From contig MU400549.1 in NCBI GenBank assembly GCA_022578965.1, forward strand, positions 284,003-348,002: 64,000 bases of DNA, written 5' to 3'. This document shows, piece by piece, positions 39,152-49,532 of this stretch. A program made the position numbers and the translations under genes. This DNA comes from Xylaria sp. FL1777 (taxonomy: Eukaryota; Ascomycota; Sordariomycetes; Xylariales; Xylariaceae). The notes under the pieces are model-generated. The model was not told the DNA's origin and did no database searches. It saw nothing but the letters and a program-made list of their open reading frames with translations. The first letter of the stretch is position 1. Each line of letters begins with the position of its first letter.

Positions 39152-39359
39152 CATAAGCTATAGTGTACACCGTGCAATAATTACTATACAAAAACCTAAA
39201 AAACATAAACTAGCTTTACTTAAATTAGTAATATTTATACATAGTTTCTTAGTACTATACTTAAAAAATGTCTTTTTTTTAATATTTACTTTTTTAAGTA
39301 TAAACTTAACTTTATGTAATAATTATAAAGTTTTAAGCTAGTATTTAAAAAGCATAAAT
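39152..39359 (+). repeat. Internal copy of the right subterminal region
   Basis: Aligns without gaps, at a constant offset of 2,435 bp, with 41587-41794. Differences are mostly C/T and G/A, and each copy keeps some bases the other has lost. Confidence 0.8.
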
Positions 39360-41586
39360 AGCTATTTAAGCAGCTTTATAACATTATATTTTAAATAAAC
39401 CTTTATATAATACATTAACACTTTACTTACTTTTTACTTTATTTTTTAACTTTATTTCTATTTTATATATTTTAGTATTAACTTAATAAAATAGCTAAAA
39501 GCAGTAGTAAAACTATAAAGTTTAGCTTTAAAAGCAATAATTTAGTTAAGCTAATAATTAGCAATATTATTAAAAGTATTTATAAACACGTTAATTAATT
39601 TGCAGTTAATTTATAACTGCAATTTAATAAAATTAAAGCTATATTAATAAAAATATAGCAAAAACTAAATATAGCACTAAAAAAACAAAAGCTAAAAAAT
39701 AAAATTAATAACTTAATAAGCAAGCTTATTAATTTAAAAAACAATTAAATATTATATATAAAGCAGCTAATTAACATAATAAGTAATAAAAAGCTTAAAA
39801 ATTTAACTTTTAACTTTTATAAATATTTTAAGCTTAATAATTTATAAACTAAGCAAAAATAGCACGTTTAAACCATTTTTTTAAACGCATTTTTATTAAG
39901 TAATACTATTTAGTTAAATAATTATAAAGCAAAAAACAAAGTAATATTTCTAGTAATACTACAGTTAATAAAAGCAAATTATATAACTTTTAATAAAGTT
40001 AAAAGCATTTAAAATTGCTTAATTTAAACATTAGTGCTATATAAACTATAGCTAAAAAAAGTTATAATAAAATTAAAAAAAGATTTTTACTAAATAGCTT
40101 TATTTGTTTGTTATTATAATGCTAATTAAATAAACTTTTTAAAAGCTATAATTTAAGTATTAGCTAAATATAATATACTTTATAGCTTATTAATAATATT
40201 TATTAATATATTACTAACATAAAATAAAGCATTAATAAACTTTTTATAGTAGCTTTATATAATGTTTTATAAGCTATTAATAATTACTAAAAATATATAG
40301 TAAACCTGCAATATTATTATTAATAAATTAACTAATTTTATATTAATAATTTAATTATATATAAAAAAGTTTAATAATAACTTAAATATTAACTAAATAA
40401 TTAAAAAAGCTATATAGCTATTTTATATAATAGCTATAATATTAATTAAGCTAAAAATTTATAGCACTTTTAAAGTAATAGTTTAACTATAAAGCATTTT
40501 AACGCTATATTATAAATATAATATTAGCATTAAAACTACTAAAAAACTAAGCGTAATATAAATTTAACTAATAAATTATGCTAAAATGTTACTAACATTA
40601 ATAATTTTAAACCTTAAAACTAATAAACAAAAAGTAAACTAAATTATAAAACATAAAAATAACTAATTTAAAGCTAGATTTATAGCTTAAATAATATAAA
40701 ACAAATGTTTTAATTATAGCAAAATTAGCTATTATGCAAAAAACTATAAAGTAAAAACTAAATAGCTTAAAAACTTTAAAATAAACTAAAAAAAGTAAAT
40801 TAGCTAATTTATAACTATTAAAAGCAAGCTTTTTTATAACGATTTTTTTAGTAGATTTAATAAAGTTTAAAATAAATATAAAACTTTTAAAAGCAAAGCT
40901 TTAATTAGTAGCTTTAAGCACGTTTTTATTATAAATAATGCTAAAAATAAAAATAATACTAATAAAATAAAGCAATGCTTTACTAATTGTTTTAAAAATA
41001 ATATAATTAATAAAAAACTTGTTAAAATCTTTAATATTGCTTAAAGTAGCTTTGCTTTATTAATTAAAACAAGCAAAAGCTAAAAAAACCTTAATAAAAA
41101 GCAAAAGCTAAAAAATAGTTATAATAATTATTATAATTTCTTTTTAGTTAAACTAACTAATAGCTATAAATTTACTGTTTTTTAAAACTATAGTTATATT
41201 AATTATTATATTTTATAATTTTTAGCATTTAAGCTAACGCTATATTAATTATAAAAATAAAGCATAATATATAATATTAATAAAACAAAACTTTAAATAA
41301 CTAAGAATTATAAGTTATTATTATAGTAATATATATAAACTATAAAGCCCTAAAAAAATAATATTACTTAATAAATATAATAATAGTAATTTATTTTTAG
41401 CTTATAGTAAAAACAGCTACTTAATAAAAAGTTTATAGTATATTAGCAAGTATATATTAAAAAAAAATGAACGAAAATTAAAAGCATTAGTAATATAAAT
41501 ATTAAAAAGCATTTATAAATAGCTTTATTTTTATAAATAGCTAAAATAGCTATTTAGCAAAAAAAGTAATTATAGCTTTTAAGTAA
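39360..41586. other. Right arm of the AT-rich block between the two right-end copies
   Basis: Very AT-rich with stops in all frames on both strands. No protein or structured repeat could be recognised. Confidence 0.45.
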
Positions 41587-41794
41587 CATAAGCTATAATA
41601 TATATTATATAATAATTGCTATACAAAAACCTAAGAAGCACAAACTAGCTTTACTTAAATTAATAGTATTTATACATAGTTTCTTAGTACTATACTCAAA
41701 AGATATTTTTCCTTTAACATTTACCTTTTTAAGTACAGACCTGACCCTACGTAGTAATTACAAGGTTCTGGGCCAGTATTCAGAAGGCACATTC
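41587..41794 (+). repeat. Right subterminal region of the outer element
   Basis: Partner of 39152-39359. The last 100 bp keep near-normal composition while the first 100 bp are heavily mutated, showing how RIP damage fades toward the border. Confidence 0.8.
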
Positions 41795-41830
41795 GTAGGT
41801 ATGGACGGAAGTGGAGTCCGCACGGGTACC
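41792..41830 (-). repeat. Right terminal inverted repeat of the AT-rich block
   Basis: 39 bp, reverse complement of 25975-26013 with one mismatch. Both repeats have kept normal base composition although the DNA between them is heavily mutated. Confidence 0.9.
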
Positions 41831-42115
41831 TACTGCGTTTAGGCACCGTAGGTACCTACTAAACCTAGCACTGTCCCTTACAGACAGCTACAGCAAAACA
41901 CCAAGGTCTGCACATCCTGAACGCAGCCTCGGTCGCGTAGTCCTGCTTTCTTATGTTTCTTATGTTTCTCATGGTTCTTACTTTTTTTCCCCTCATGATC
42001 GCATTCCGAGCTACGGACTGAAAAGAAACAACGAGGAACTGCAATCGCAATCGCAATCGCAATCGCCATCTCCATCGCCATCGCCATCGCCATCGCAGTC
42101 ACAACCACGGCCACA
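41831..42115. promoter_or_regulatory. Promoter/leader of the RBM5-like gene, with a hexanucleotide repeat
   Basis: Normal composition returns at the island border. 42043-42100 is a CAATCG/CCATCG hexamer array (about nine units) just before the start codon at 42116. TAGGTACCTACT motifs lie at 41849-41863. Confidence 0.5.
42043..42098 (+). repeat. CAATCG/CCATCG hexanucleotide tandem repeat
   Basis: About four CAATCG units pass into about five CCATCG-like units. It lies in the presumed 5' UTR. Confidence 0.85.
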
Positions 42116-42503
42116 ATGTACGATGACCATGACCACCGCCCTCACGATCACCATAGATCTCGATCTCGACCTTCTTCCAGGGACCACCACTATCGCTCGC
42201 GGCACGGTAAAACATGATATAGCCTGGAGCACTCTGTTCTCCTCGTCATTGTTGAGCCTGCGCTGACTTTCCCTGCGAGGGAAGACTCTCCCAGATCACC
42301 GCCAAGAGGACCCCGCGGCGACGATCCATCGCGAGCACGCAGACTTCACTCTCCCTCCTACCGGAGAAACAATGGCCATGCCGATGGGGACTACCGGGGC
42401 TATCCCTCTGAAGAAGCTCCCTACCGCCGCAGAGACTCACCCAACCGTCGCCCAGGTCGCCGCAGCTACAGGGACTACGACGCCAGCATTGATTATGATG
42501 ACG

Positions 42504-42556
<53 letters not shown>

Positions 42557-44739
42557 ATGAATCAACGACCAAGTGGTCATGAACACAGCCCGCGACGTGC
42601 TGCGTCTGCTGGCTCCTCGTCGCCTTACCATTCTCCCGACGACGGCTACCACCGCGATGCCGGCCATCAACATGTGTCCGGCCGACCTTACCACACGCTC
42701 AAGCTCGACGACGTGCCGGACTGGTTGGGCCCTCAAGAGGTGAGCTCCTCGATGCGCCTTCTTCGACCTTACGTCTATCCACATAGCTAACGTCATATTT
42801 CATTAGATCGATGATGCCATGCGTGACATGGGCGCAAGAGGGCTTATCGAGGTTCGCATAAAGTCCGACAGCCGCGTTGGTATGCCATATATCGATTGCA
42901 CGCCCGTCGCTTCTTCGGTTCTCACATCTGACCCTAAGTTCTGCTGCAGGGAACCGTCGGTGCTACGCCTTCGCAGAATTCAAATACGAGAATGATGCTG
43001 TGGATTTTCTTGAGCGATACTATCCAGCTCTTGAGATCGAGGACCGCACTCGCGGCCCCACTCGTATATACATAGAGTATAGTCGAGAGCGGCGTCAGGC
43101 ACCAAATTTGGATGATTGGAAGTGCACATTAGTGAGTTTACCACGTCTCGATGTAACCGCCTCAACGCAAAGAGCAACCTAGGCTAACCAAGCCGCAGTG
43201 TCATTTTGACAACTTTTCCCGCCGAGCCACATGCAAGCAGTGCAAAGCACCTCGATCTTGTAAGTACCAGCACAGCTGCACGTCCAGGCCGTTCTTCCCA
43301 CTCTACTACATTCTCTGCCTAACCCCTACGATCTAGCTGAGAATGCAGTCGAGATTCGACTCGACGGTCAAAGCGATGAATGTCCTCAGCAGACTCCATC
43401 CCAATTTGTAGTCATCCGTGGGTTGGCCCCATCCACGAACGAGACCATCCTCGGGGCTGGCATCAAGAAGCTCTATATATCCAAAGAAGACGAACCAAAG
43501 CAAGCCTCAGGTATGCCAACAAAGCTGAGGAGCACCGCACCTATTGGTAACACACATGGTCTTGGTGCAAAACCAGGCTCACTGATCCGAGTATTCATGG
43601 TGCGTGATAAATTGTCGGAAATCAGCTGTAACTACGGTTTTGCTGAATTTTCTACTCTTGATGATGCACGGGCTGCCGTGGCAAAATACAACGCGCATCC
43701 TCAGTTCACCATATCGTCCAAGCCAGTCACGGTCGCCTTCATACACTCTGGCGTTTTCATTCCCTACTTGCATCCGATACAAGAGCAGGATCGCAAATTC
43801 ACCTTTGCAGCAACTCACAACCCAACTCTCAGACTAAGCTATTGGAACTCTTCCGTTTACGCTAGTGAGCATCTAATATTTGATGAGTCCCTCTACGAAG
43901 AGAAAGCAAAAGAATTGGATCGCGGTAAACAGGGTTCTGACATGCTAGCCGGCAAGGAGTCAAAGAAGCGGAAGGCTGATAAAGACTTAACTGCACCGAC
44001 TGGCAAAAAGGCCATTGCCATGGCACCCCAACTACAGATGTGGGCAAACAAGCATGCGGAACTACACAGGTCAAAAGAACCTGCTGACGTTGCGCCGTCC
44101 TCGGATGATACACCCCTTGCTACAGCCCCTGTTGTTATCGGAGCAAGCAAGAGCACCATCCCAAGTCTGACCTCGGTGTCATATGCTGATCTTGACCAAA
44201 TGTGCTGCCTTCTGTGTCGGCGCAAATTCAAAAACGAACCATCCCTTCGTCGGCATGAGCAGATGAGTGACTTGCATAAGACAAACCTTGATGATGAGGA
44301 TCTCATCGCCAAGGCAACTCAGAGTTTAAAGGCTCTGGGCAAGGAGCCTACATCTAATTATCGAGACCGAGCTAAAGAACGACGGCTAGCTCACAATCAG
44401 CCTATGAAACCGAGGCTTCATCTTCCTAGGAAGACCTCGGCAACCAACAGAGAAGTTGACTCCGCCAAAGAGCTACCGGCAAAGCCTGCCGTTTCCAAAG
44501 GTGCAGGCTTGCTTGCCAAGATGGGTTGGAGCACTGGTGAAGGATTGGGAGTAGAGGGTGGCGGACGCACTGATATCATTGAAACGATGGCTTATGCACC
44601 GGGCGTTGGTCTCGGGGCCGAAGGGGGTAAGATTGGCGATGCAGCGCAAGAAGCTGCTCGCGCTACTAAGAACGAGTATGCCGACTTTGTTTCCAAGGCC
44701 AAGGACAAGGCAAGAGAGCGGTATGAGAAGATGGGCTAG
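42116..44739 (+). CDS. RBM5/RBM10-like RNA-binding protein (RRM, RanBP2 zinc finger, RRM, C2H2, G-patch)
   Basis: Likely a spliceosome-associated splicing regulator in the nucleus. Well-supported exons are about 42280-42739, 42807-42879, 42950-43131, 43199-43259 and 43337-44739. Domains in order: an Arg/Ser/His-rich N-terminus with poly-Asn; RRM1 from PYHTLKLDDVPDWLGPQE through GNRRCYAFAEFKYENDAVDF; a RanBP2-type finger DDWKCTLCHFDNFSRRATCKQC; RRM2 (QFVVIRGLAPSTNETIL, NYGFAEFSTLDDARAAV); a C2H2 finger CCLLCRRKFKNEPSLRRHEQ with SDLH; and a G-patch GAGLLAKMGWSTGEGLGVEG. Exon 1 from ATG 42116 reads MYDDHDHRPHDHHRSRSRPS, but its natural intron (42207-42279) does not keep frame, so the N-terminus is unresolved. 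All later introns are GT-AG and in phase. Confidence 0.88.
42506..42556 (+). repeat. AAC trinucleotide microsatellite (poly-Asn)
   Basis: About sixteen AAC units followed by AAT, in frame with the RBM5-like protein. It encodes an Asn run and is likely variable in length. Confidence 0.92.
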
Positions 44740-45415
44740 TACTGCCTCTCACATAACTCATCACATATGAGTCCCTTTTAGCTTTTCCCGTTCACTTGTA
44801 CAATAGGGGCTTTAGACCAGGGGCTCATGTCTTCACGGTATCCGAAGATTTTGTAACAAGATTCATTGCCTTGATAGCTATGTAACTGATTATTCGAGGT
44901 GCTGATTTAAGTCGTACTTTTCTAGGTTTGCTGCATTACTGACCATCGCATTTCTTATCCTTTAAGTCCGTCATACTTAAACTACATACTGTATGCATGT
45001 TTTAAATGTATCCAGAATATTTTAACATATTGGCAGCGGCGCCTCTCGATAACACCTATAATGATGATCTTCAAGGCTTTGTTTCGTTCTATTGTCTGCC
45101 CATCTGCGATCCTCTCTTTTCGTCTCCCCTCCCCTCCCCTCTCTCTCTATATACATCTTTTCGTGTGGGATATGTACAAAGTTCATAGCCACCCACTGGA
45201 TTGCTGTGTGTTAACATTGAATGCGACAGGCCACGACTCCATAATACTATGCACAGCCGACGGTGTAGCGCCTTTATGAATATACCAACACGAACCGGTT
45301 ATTCGTATGAGTGCTCTATGTAACAATCTATCGTGTGATGCTTCGGGCACAGCAGAATGCAACACACAGTAGGAGGGTCAGAGACAGCAGAGATAGAATT
45401 AAATCGTACTTTTTT
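44740..45415. other. Intergenic region between convergent genes
   Basis: It holds the 3' UTRs of the RBM5-like gene and the aspartyl protease gene, plus a C/T-rich stretch near 45118-45150. No gene is seen. Confidence 0.5.
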
Positions 45416-46982
45416 TTAGATAGCGAATAGACCGGCGCCTGCTATGGTGAAAATGGTTGCGACGAACATTACGGTGGCTGCTTCCCAGTTTAGGGCCGGT
45501 ATGGCTCGGGGGGCAGCACTGTCCGAGGTAGATTCATCATCGGCATTTGTACCTGAGGACCCCGAGGAACTTGAGGACCCTGCGTCGTCTTTGTTGCCGC
45601 CAGTGCTATGCGTCTCCTGGGCAGCGACACCGCTCACGAGGGGGATCCCAGAAGCAGAGGTGATCTCCATCACGTTGCTGCCCGTCGCATTCAGATTGGC
45701 TTGAGCCAGAGCAATCTTCTTATGGCTTAGATCGTACGCGACGTAAGCGGAGCGTAGGAACGTGTCACCGAGCAGGTAGATGTCCGAAAGTGACTGAATA
45801 CCGAGACTGCATACATCGTCGAAGGGGAGCTCTGGTAGCTCAAGCCCAAGGCTTATATATCCCTTGACGTTATCGAGGACCAGTTCGTCAATGGGCACCT
45901 TGATCAGAGGTCCATCGCTCCCGCCGAATTGAAAATTGAGGGTTGTGTTTGTCTCAGAGGTCAGTAGATCACAACTGGCATATACGAGACCAGTGACATC
46001 GCTATCATCCACCGCATTGAATTCGCTGTAGATTTGCCTGGCGACGCGCGGCGGAAGGTATGTTAACGTGGTACCGGAATCAAGAATGACGGGTGTCTCT
46101 TGGCTGAGCAACTCCGAACCCTGCGAGTTAGAACCCGAGCTAATCTTCAGGGAATCTAGTGATACGGTAAAAGAGGTGTAATTTTCCGATTGCGTATCAG
46201 GGAGTATGTCGACGGATTTGAGTTGTCCTATAAACTTCTTGTTGTCAATGCCTCCAAATAGGATAGTACCCGTTTCGGCGTAGAGGTCATCCTGAAAACA
46301 GAGTGTGTGCAGTCAGCAGATGTATAAAGCAACGATAGAGCGCGGAGGGCATGCAAATAAAGTCTAAACGTACAAGGTACAGACTGTAGGCCTGAGTGTC
46401 GATGAGGTCTTGGTCAACGAAGAGGTCGATGATGTTGCGGTAAGGTCTGAAGGCGGCAACGTTGGTGTTGAACCCTATGCCGAGTAGACCCGAGTTGATG
46501 GTGGAGTTCTCGGCGAGACCAACCTGCAAGGCGGCGATGCTGGCGCCGGCGATGTGGAAGGTGTCCTTGATGTAGTCGCCCTCAGCGCCCGAGGAATCGA
46601 GGTACTGGATGCTGAAGCCGTCTGGGTCGACAAGCTTGTAGGTGGAGCTATTGGCGGGATCATAGGTGGCGAGGCAGGTGCCGTAGTAATACTGCAGAGT
46701 CCGTGACTGGCAGAGATCGGCGTGCGAGTCTAAAACCCAGACATCGCTGCTCCCGGTGTCGAGGATGAGGGAGACGGGCTGAGGCGGCGTGCCCAGGGCG
46801 ACCTCGGCGTAGTAGCCACCGCCGGTCAGGTTGTTGTTCAGTTCTTGGGAATAGGTGCCGGCGCGTTTCCGCAGGCTCGTGGATGCGGAGCCGGCCCTCG
46901 AGAAGGACAGGGAAACGACCTTTTGAGCGACGGCGGACGTGGCGACGGCAGCGAGGCTGAGGAGAGACAGCGAGGCCCTCAT
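45416..46982 (-). CDS. Yapsin-like aspartyl protease, secreted and probably GPI-anchored
   Basis: Pepsin-family (A1) endopeptidase at the cell surface or wall. Exons 46374-46982 and 45416-46291 give 494 residues. A signal peptide (LSLLSLAAVATSAVA) is followed by a short propeptide ending in a dibasic site (LRKR). The first active site is ILDTGSSDVWV and the second VILDSGTTLTYLPP. A Tyr-flap region lies around FSIQYLDSSGAEGD. Several N-x-T/S sites are present. The tail after about residue 430 is Ser/Gly/Thr/Asp-rich and ends in a hydrophobic segment (ATVMFVATIFTIAGAGLFAI), the usual layout for a GPI signal. The intron 46292-46373 is GT-AG and phase 0. The substrate is unknown. Confidence 0.92.
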
Positions 46983-49532
46983 GCTGGGCGAAGAGGGATC
47001 GAGACGGCCGGCTGGGCTAGGACCGGGATTGGAACCAAGTGCAAGCCTTCAGGTGATTCGGTGTTCGGCCTTCAGTGTATGCGTATGTGTATAGTATATA
47101 CACAGTATATATGTGCGTTGGTATATAAGGTATGTAAGGTATGTGTGTATACCTAGGTACGTATACGTATACGTACGTACATACCACCACAGTCGGTCGG
47201 GACCACACAGGTCTTCGGTTGTCGCAGTGGCACAAAAAAGAGCAAGAGAGACAAAACGAAACGAAACGCAACAATATCAGCAGTCCAGGAAGAGAGGGGG
47301 GGGGTGGAGTGGGGTGGGATGGGAAGAGAAGGAGAGGAAGAAGATGACGACGACAACGACAACGACAAAGACGACAAAGACGATCAAGATAAAGAACGTG
47401 GAGAGTGTCCGGTATCTTTGCGATGCAAGACGAGCAGGCAAAAGGGAAACGAACGAATTGGAGAACGAGAGAATGAGAAATTGGGGGAATGAGGGACAAG
47501 AAGTATGCCGTACACGCCGTACACGCCGTACAGCACATATAGGTTGGGAGGTAGTGTAACCATTTGCAGAGATGGGATGTCGCTAATTCGGTCAAAATAA
47601 TAATAACCAGGACCCTGCACTTTCTTGTTGGTCAGCGATGCGGATCGCGCCGAGGCGCTAGATCCACCTCCGTACAGGCGCTAGGTCTCCTGAAATCACC
47701 GCTATACCCAAGATGGCAGACTGCCCAGATTCCCCCCTTTCTAATAGGTTGCCAAAACACCGGATTGGCACTGATATGGCACCGTTACAGCCCCCGCCAA
47801 GTCCCGTTCTGGGGCAATGCGTGGTGAGAACCCTGGCAGACCCCGGCAGACCCTGGTAATCTCAATGCCGCCCAAGCCGTCCAGAAGGTATATACGCAGT
47901 AGTGTACCTGAGCCGAGGTACCTCGCCTGAGAAGACCGCCTCATCTACGAAGTACAGACATATGTATCTAAGCAATAACCTGGACCACCCCCTTCGACCT
48001 AACATAACAACAGCCTTGGCGATATCAGCCGCATACCTACATGTAGGTACCTACTTTTACGCCTCTTCCACCTACCAGTATTCACTATTCACCCCAAGCA
48101 CATACCTACTCTTCATGCTACCTCTAAGCAATCGGAGAATAGCTACTCAATCAACATCTCAACATCTCAGCACAGTACTGCGTATGTCCGTAGCACGACA
48201 TCCAAAGCATATTCGCCTTGCGCTCTCTTACCCCTCCCATCACCCCCTCCCCCTTTCTATGTTGTCTTCTCTTAGTCTGCCTCCGTTGCCCTCTCTCGCG
48301 CGCCGACTTATACACTACGGCCTTGCTTGGCTCTAGGAGCTCGTATAGCCCATTCAACCACATAGCCTATTCGACCACGGAAGTAGACCACCTGAGCACG
48401 ACTAACGCTTGCGACCGCCAAGCAGGTGATCCGGCTAAGAGTGTCTGGCAAGTCAGCAAGACTTCTTGTGATGTGGTCTCATGAATAAGCGGCTGTGAGC
48501 AGACAGTAACATGTATAAGTTGCTAGCAAACACACAGGGCTGCTCGCCCCGTCTGCGCCGTAACACCATCTCGCAAATGAGCAGCATCACGTTGCACCAT
48601 GTTGTACCGTGTTTGTGCCACACAAAGATCCGGCAACAGCTCGATACAGCTCAATATTCTCACCTGTGTGACGCCGAGACAATTCAGATGAGCGAGGAAC
48701 AGTTGGTTCAACCCTCAAGGTCGTCCCAGCAGCAAATCAGTGATTATGGTCGTCGTATCCAGCAAACTTGCCTAGATGTCTTATCGTGAAACCCGGAAGT
48801 GAATATAAAAGTCAATCACTCTGCGGACAACTTGGTCCACACGTGCACACAAGCATGCCAGACTCACGGTCCATCCAGAAAGGAAAGCACACCTGCTCGG
48901 TGAACAATCAGTGTCAACGAGTCGCTTTTGCATCAGACTTGCATCAGACACAGACATAGACTCAGACGGACTAGCCTGGGTCCCCGAACAAGCAGGCGAC
49001 CCCATGCCTGCATGGCTTGCCTGGATACGGTGCGAGACCTGCCCGAGCATCTGTCCAGTCCAAGCTCCAAATGACTCTTCCCAGACCTCGTCGGTCCCCG
49101 CCTAGAATGAACGGAGCGTAGCATACTGCTGCCAATTACACAAGTACCTCCTACCTGGATCGGTGGCGGCCATCAGGGAAGCGTCGGATGGGTTATGGGC
49201 AGTCGCCCGGCCAATGCCAACCGCCATCGTCGCCACCCATTCAACCCGCCAGCTAAACAGTGGTTAACCAGTCATCCAGTCCAGCATCCAACTTCAAACA
49301 AGTGTTTTTGGTGGGGGGAGACAAAATCACACTCTGCGCCAGCACATTGAATTTCTCAGTCCTTGGAACTCGGCCCATTGCATAGAGACCCCTCGTCTAC
49401 TCAACTCGCCCCTTGCTAACCCAGCCATATTCCATCCCACGACAAGAGAGACTAAAAACCCCTACACATCCCACAGAAAGTCGCAGCTGTTTTGTCTCTA
49501 CAGTCTTTCCACATTCTCCTATACTGCTCTCG
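46983..49532. other. Intergenic region of about 2.5 kb between divergent genes
   Basis: It contains the promoters of the protease and MFS genes. There is a TAC/GTA-rich alternating stretch at 47080-47180, a GACGACAAC-type repeat at 47343-47385, a CCGTACACG triplet repeat at 47508-47532, CAGACCC/CGGCAGACC repeats near 47835-47855, and TAGGTACCTAC at 48040-48055. No protein-like frame is convincing. Confidence 0.5.

Larger units (their letters stand above)
25979..41826. mobile_element. TIR-bounded, RIP-degraded DNA element (composite, with a nested retrotransposon)
   Basis: An AT-rich block of 15,848 bp whose two ends are inverted copies starting CCCGTGCGGACTCC. TA lies immediately outside each end (25977-25978 and 41827-41828), which fits a Tc1/mariner-type TA target duplication. 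The block switches sharply from normal to very AT-rich DNA within about 100 bp of each end. If the nested retrotransposon and its extra TAATA copy (9,889 bp) are removed, about 5.96 kb remains, so the carrier may have been a DNA transposon or a stack of related ones. No transposase can be read through the mutations. Confidence 0.65.

Noticed and set aside
26100..41580. Mitochondrial DNA insertion or an AT-rich centromere
   Set aside because: LTRs, a target duplication and terminal inverted repeats show a transposon origin, and no mitochondrial gene could be read.
42043..42098. CRISPR-like array
   Set aside because: Six-base units without spacers in a eukaryotic promoter; it is a microsatellite.
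42246..42572. Minus-strand open frame rich in Cys or Val over the AAC microsatellite
   Set aside because: It is the antisense reading of the AAC repeat and of the RBM5-like coding exon.
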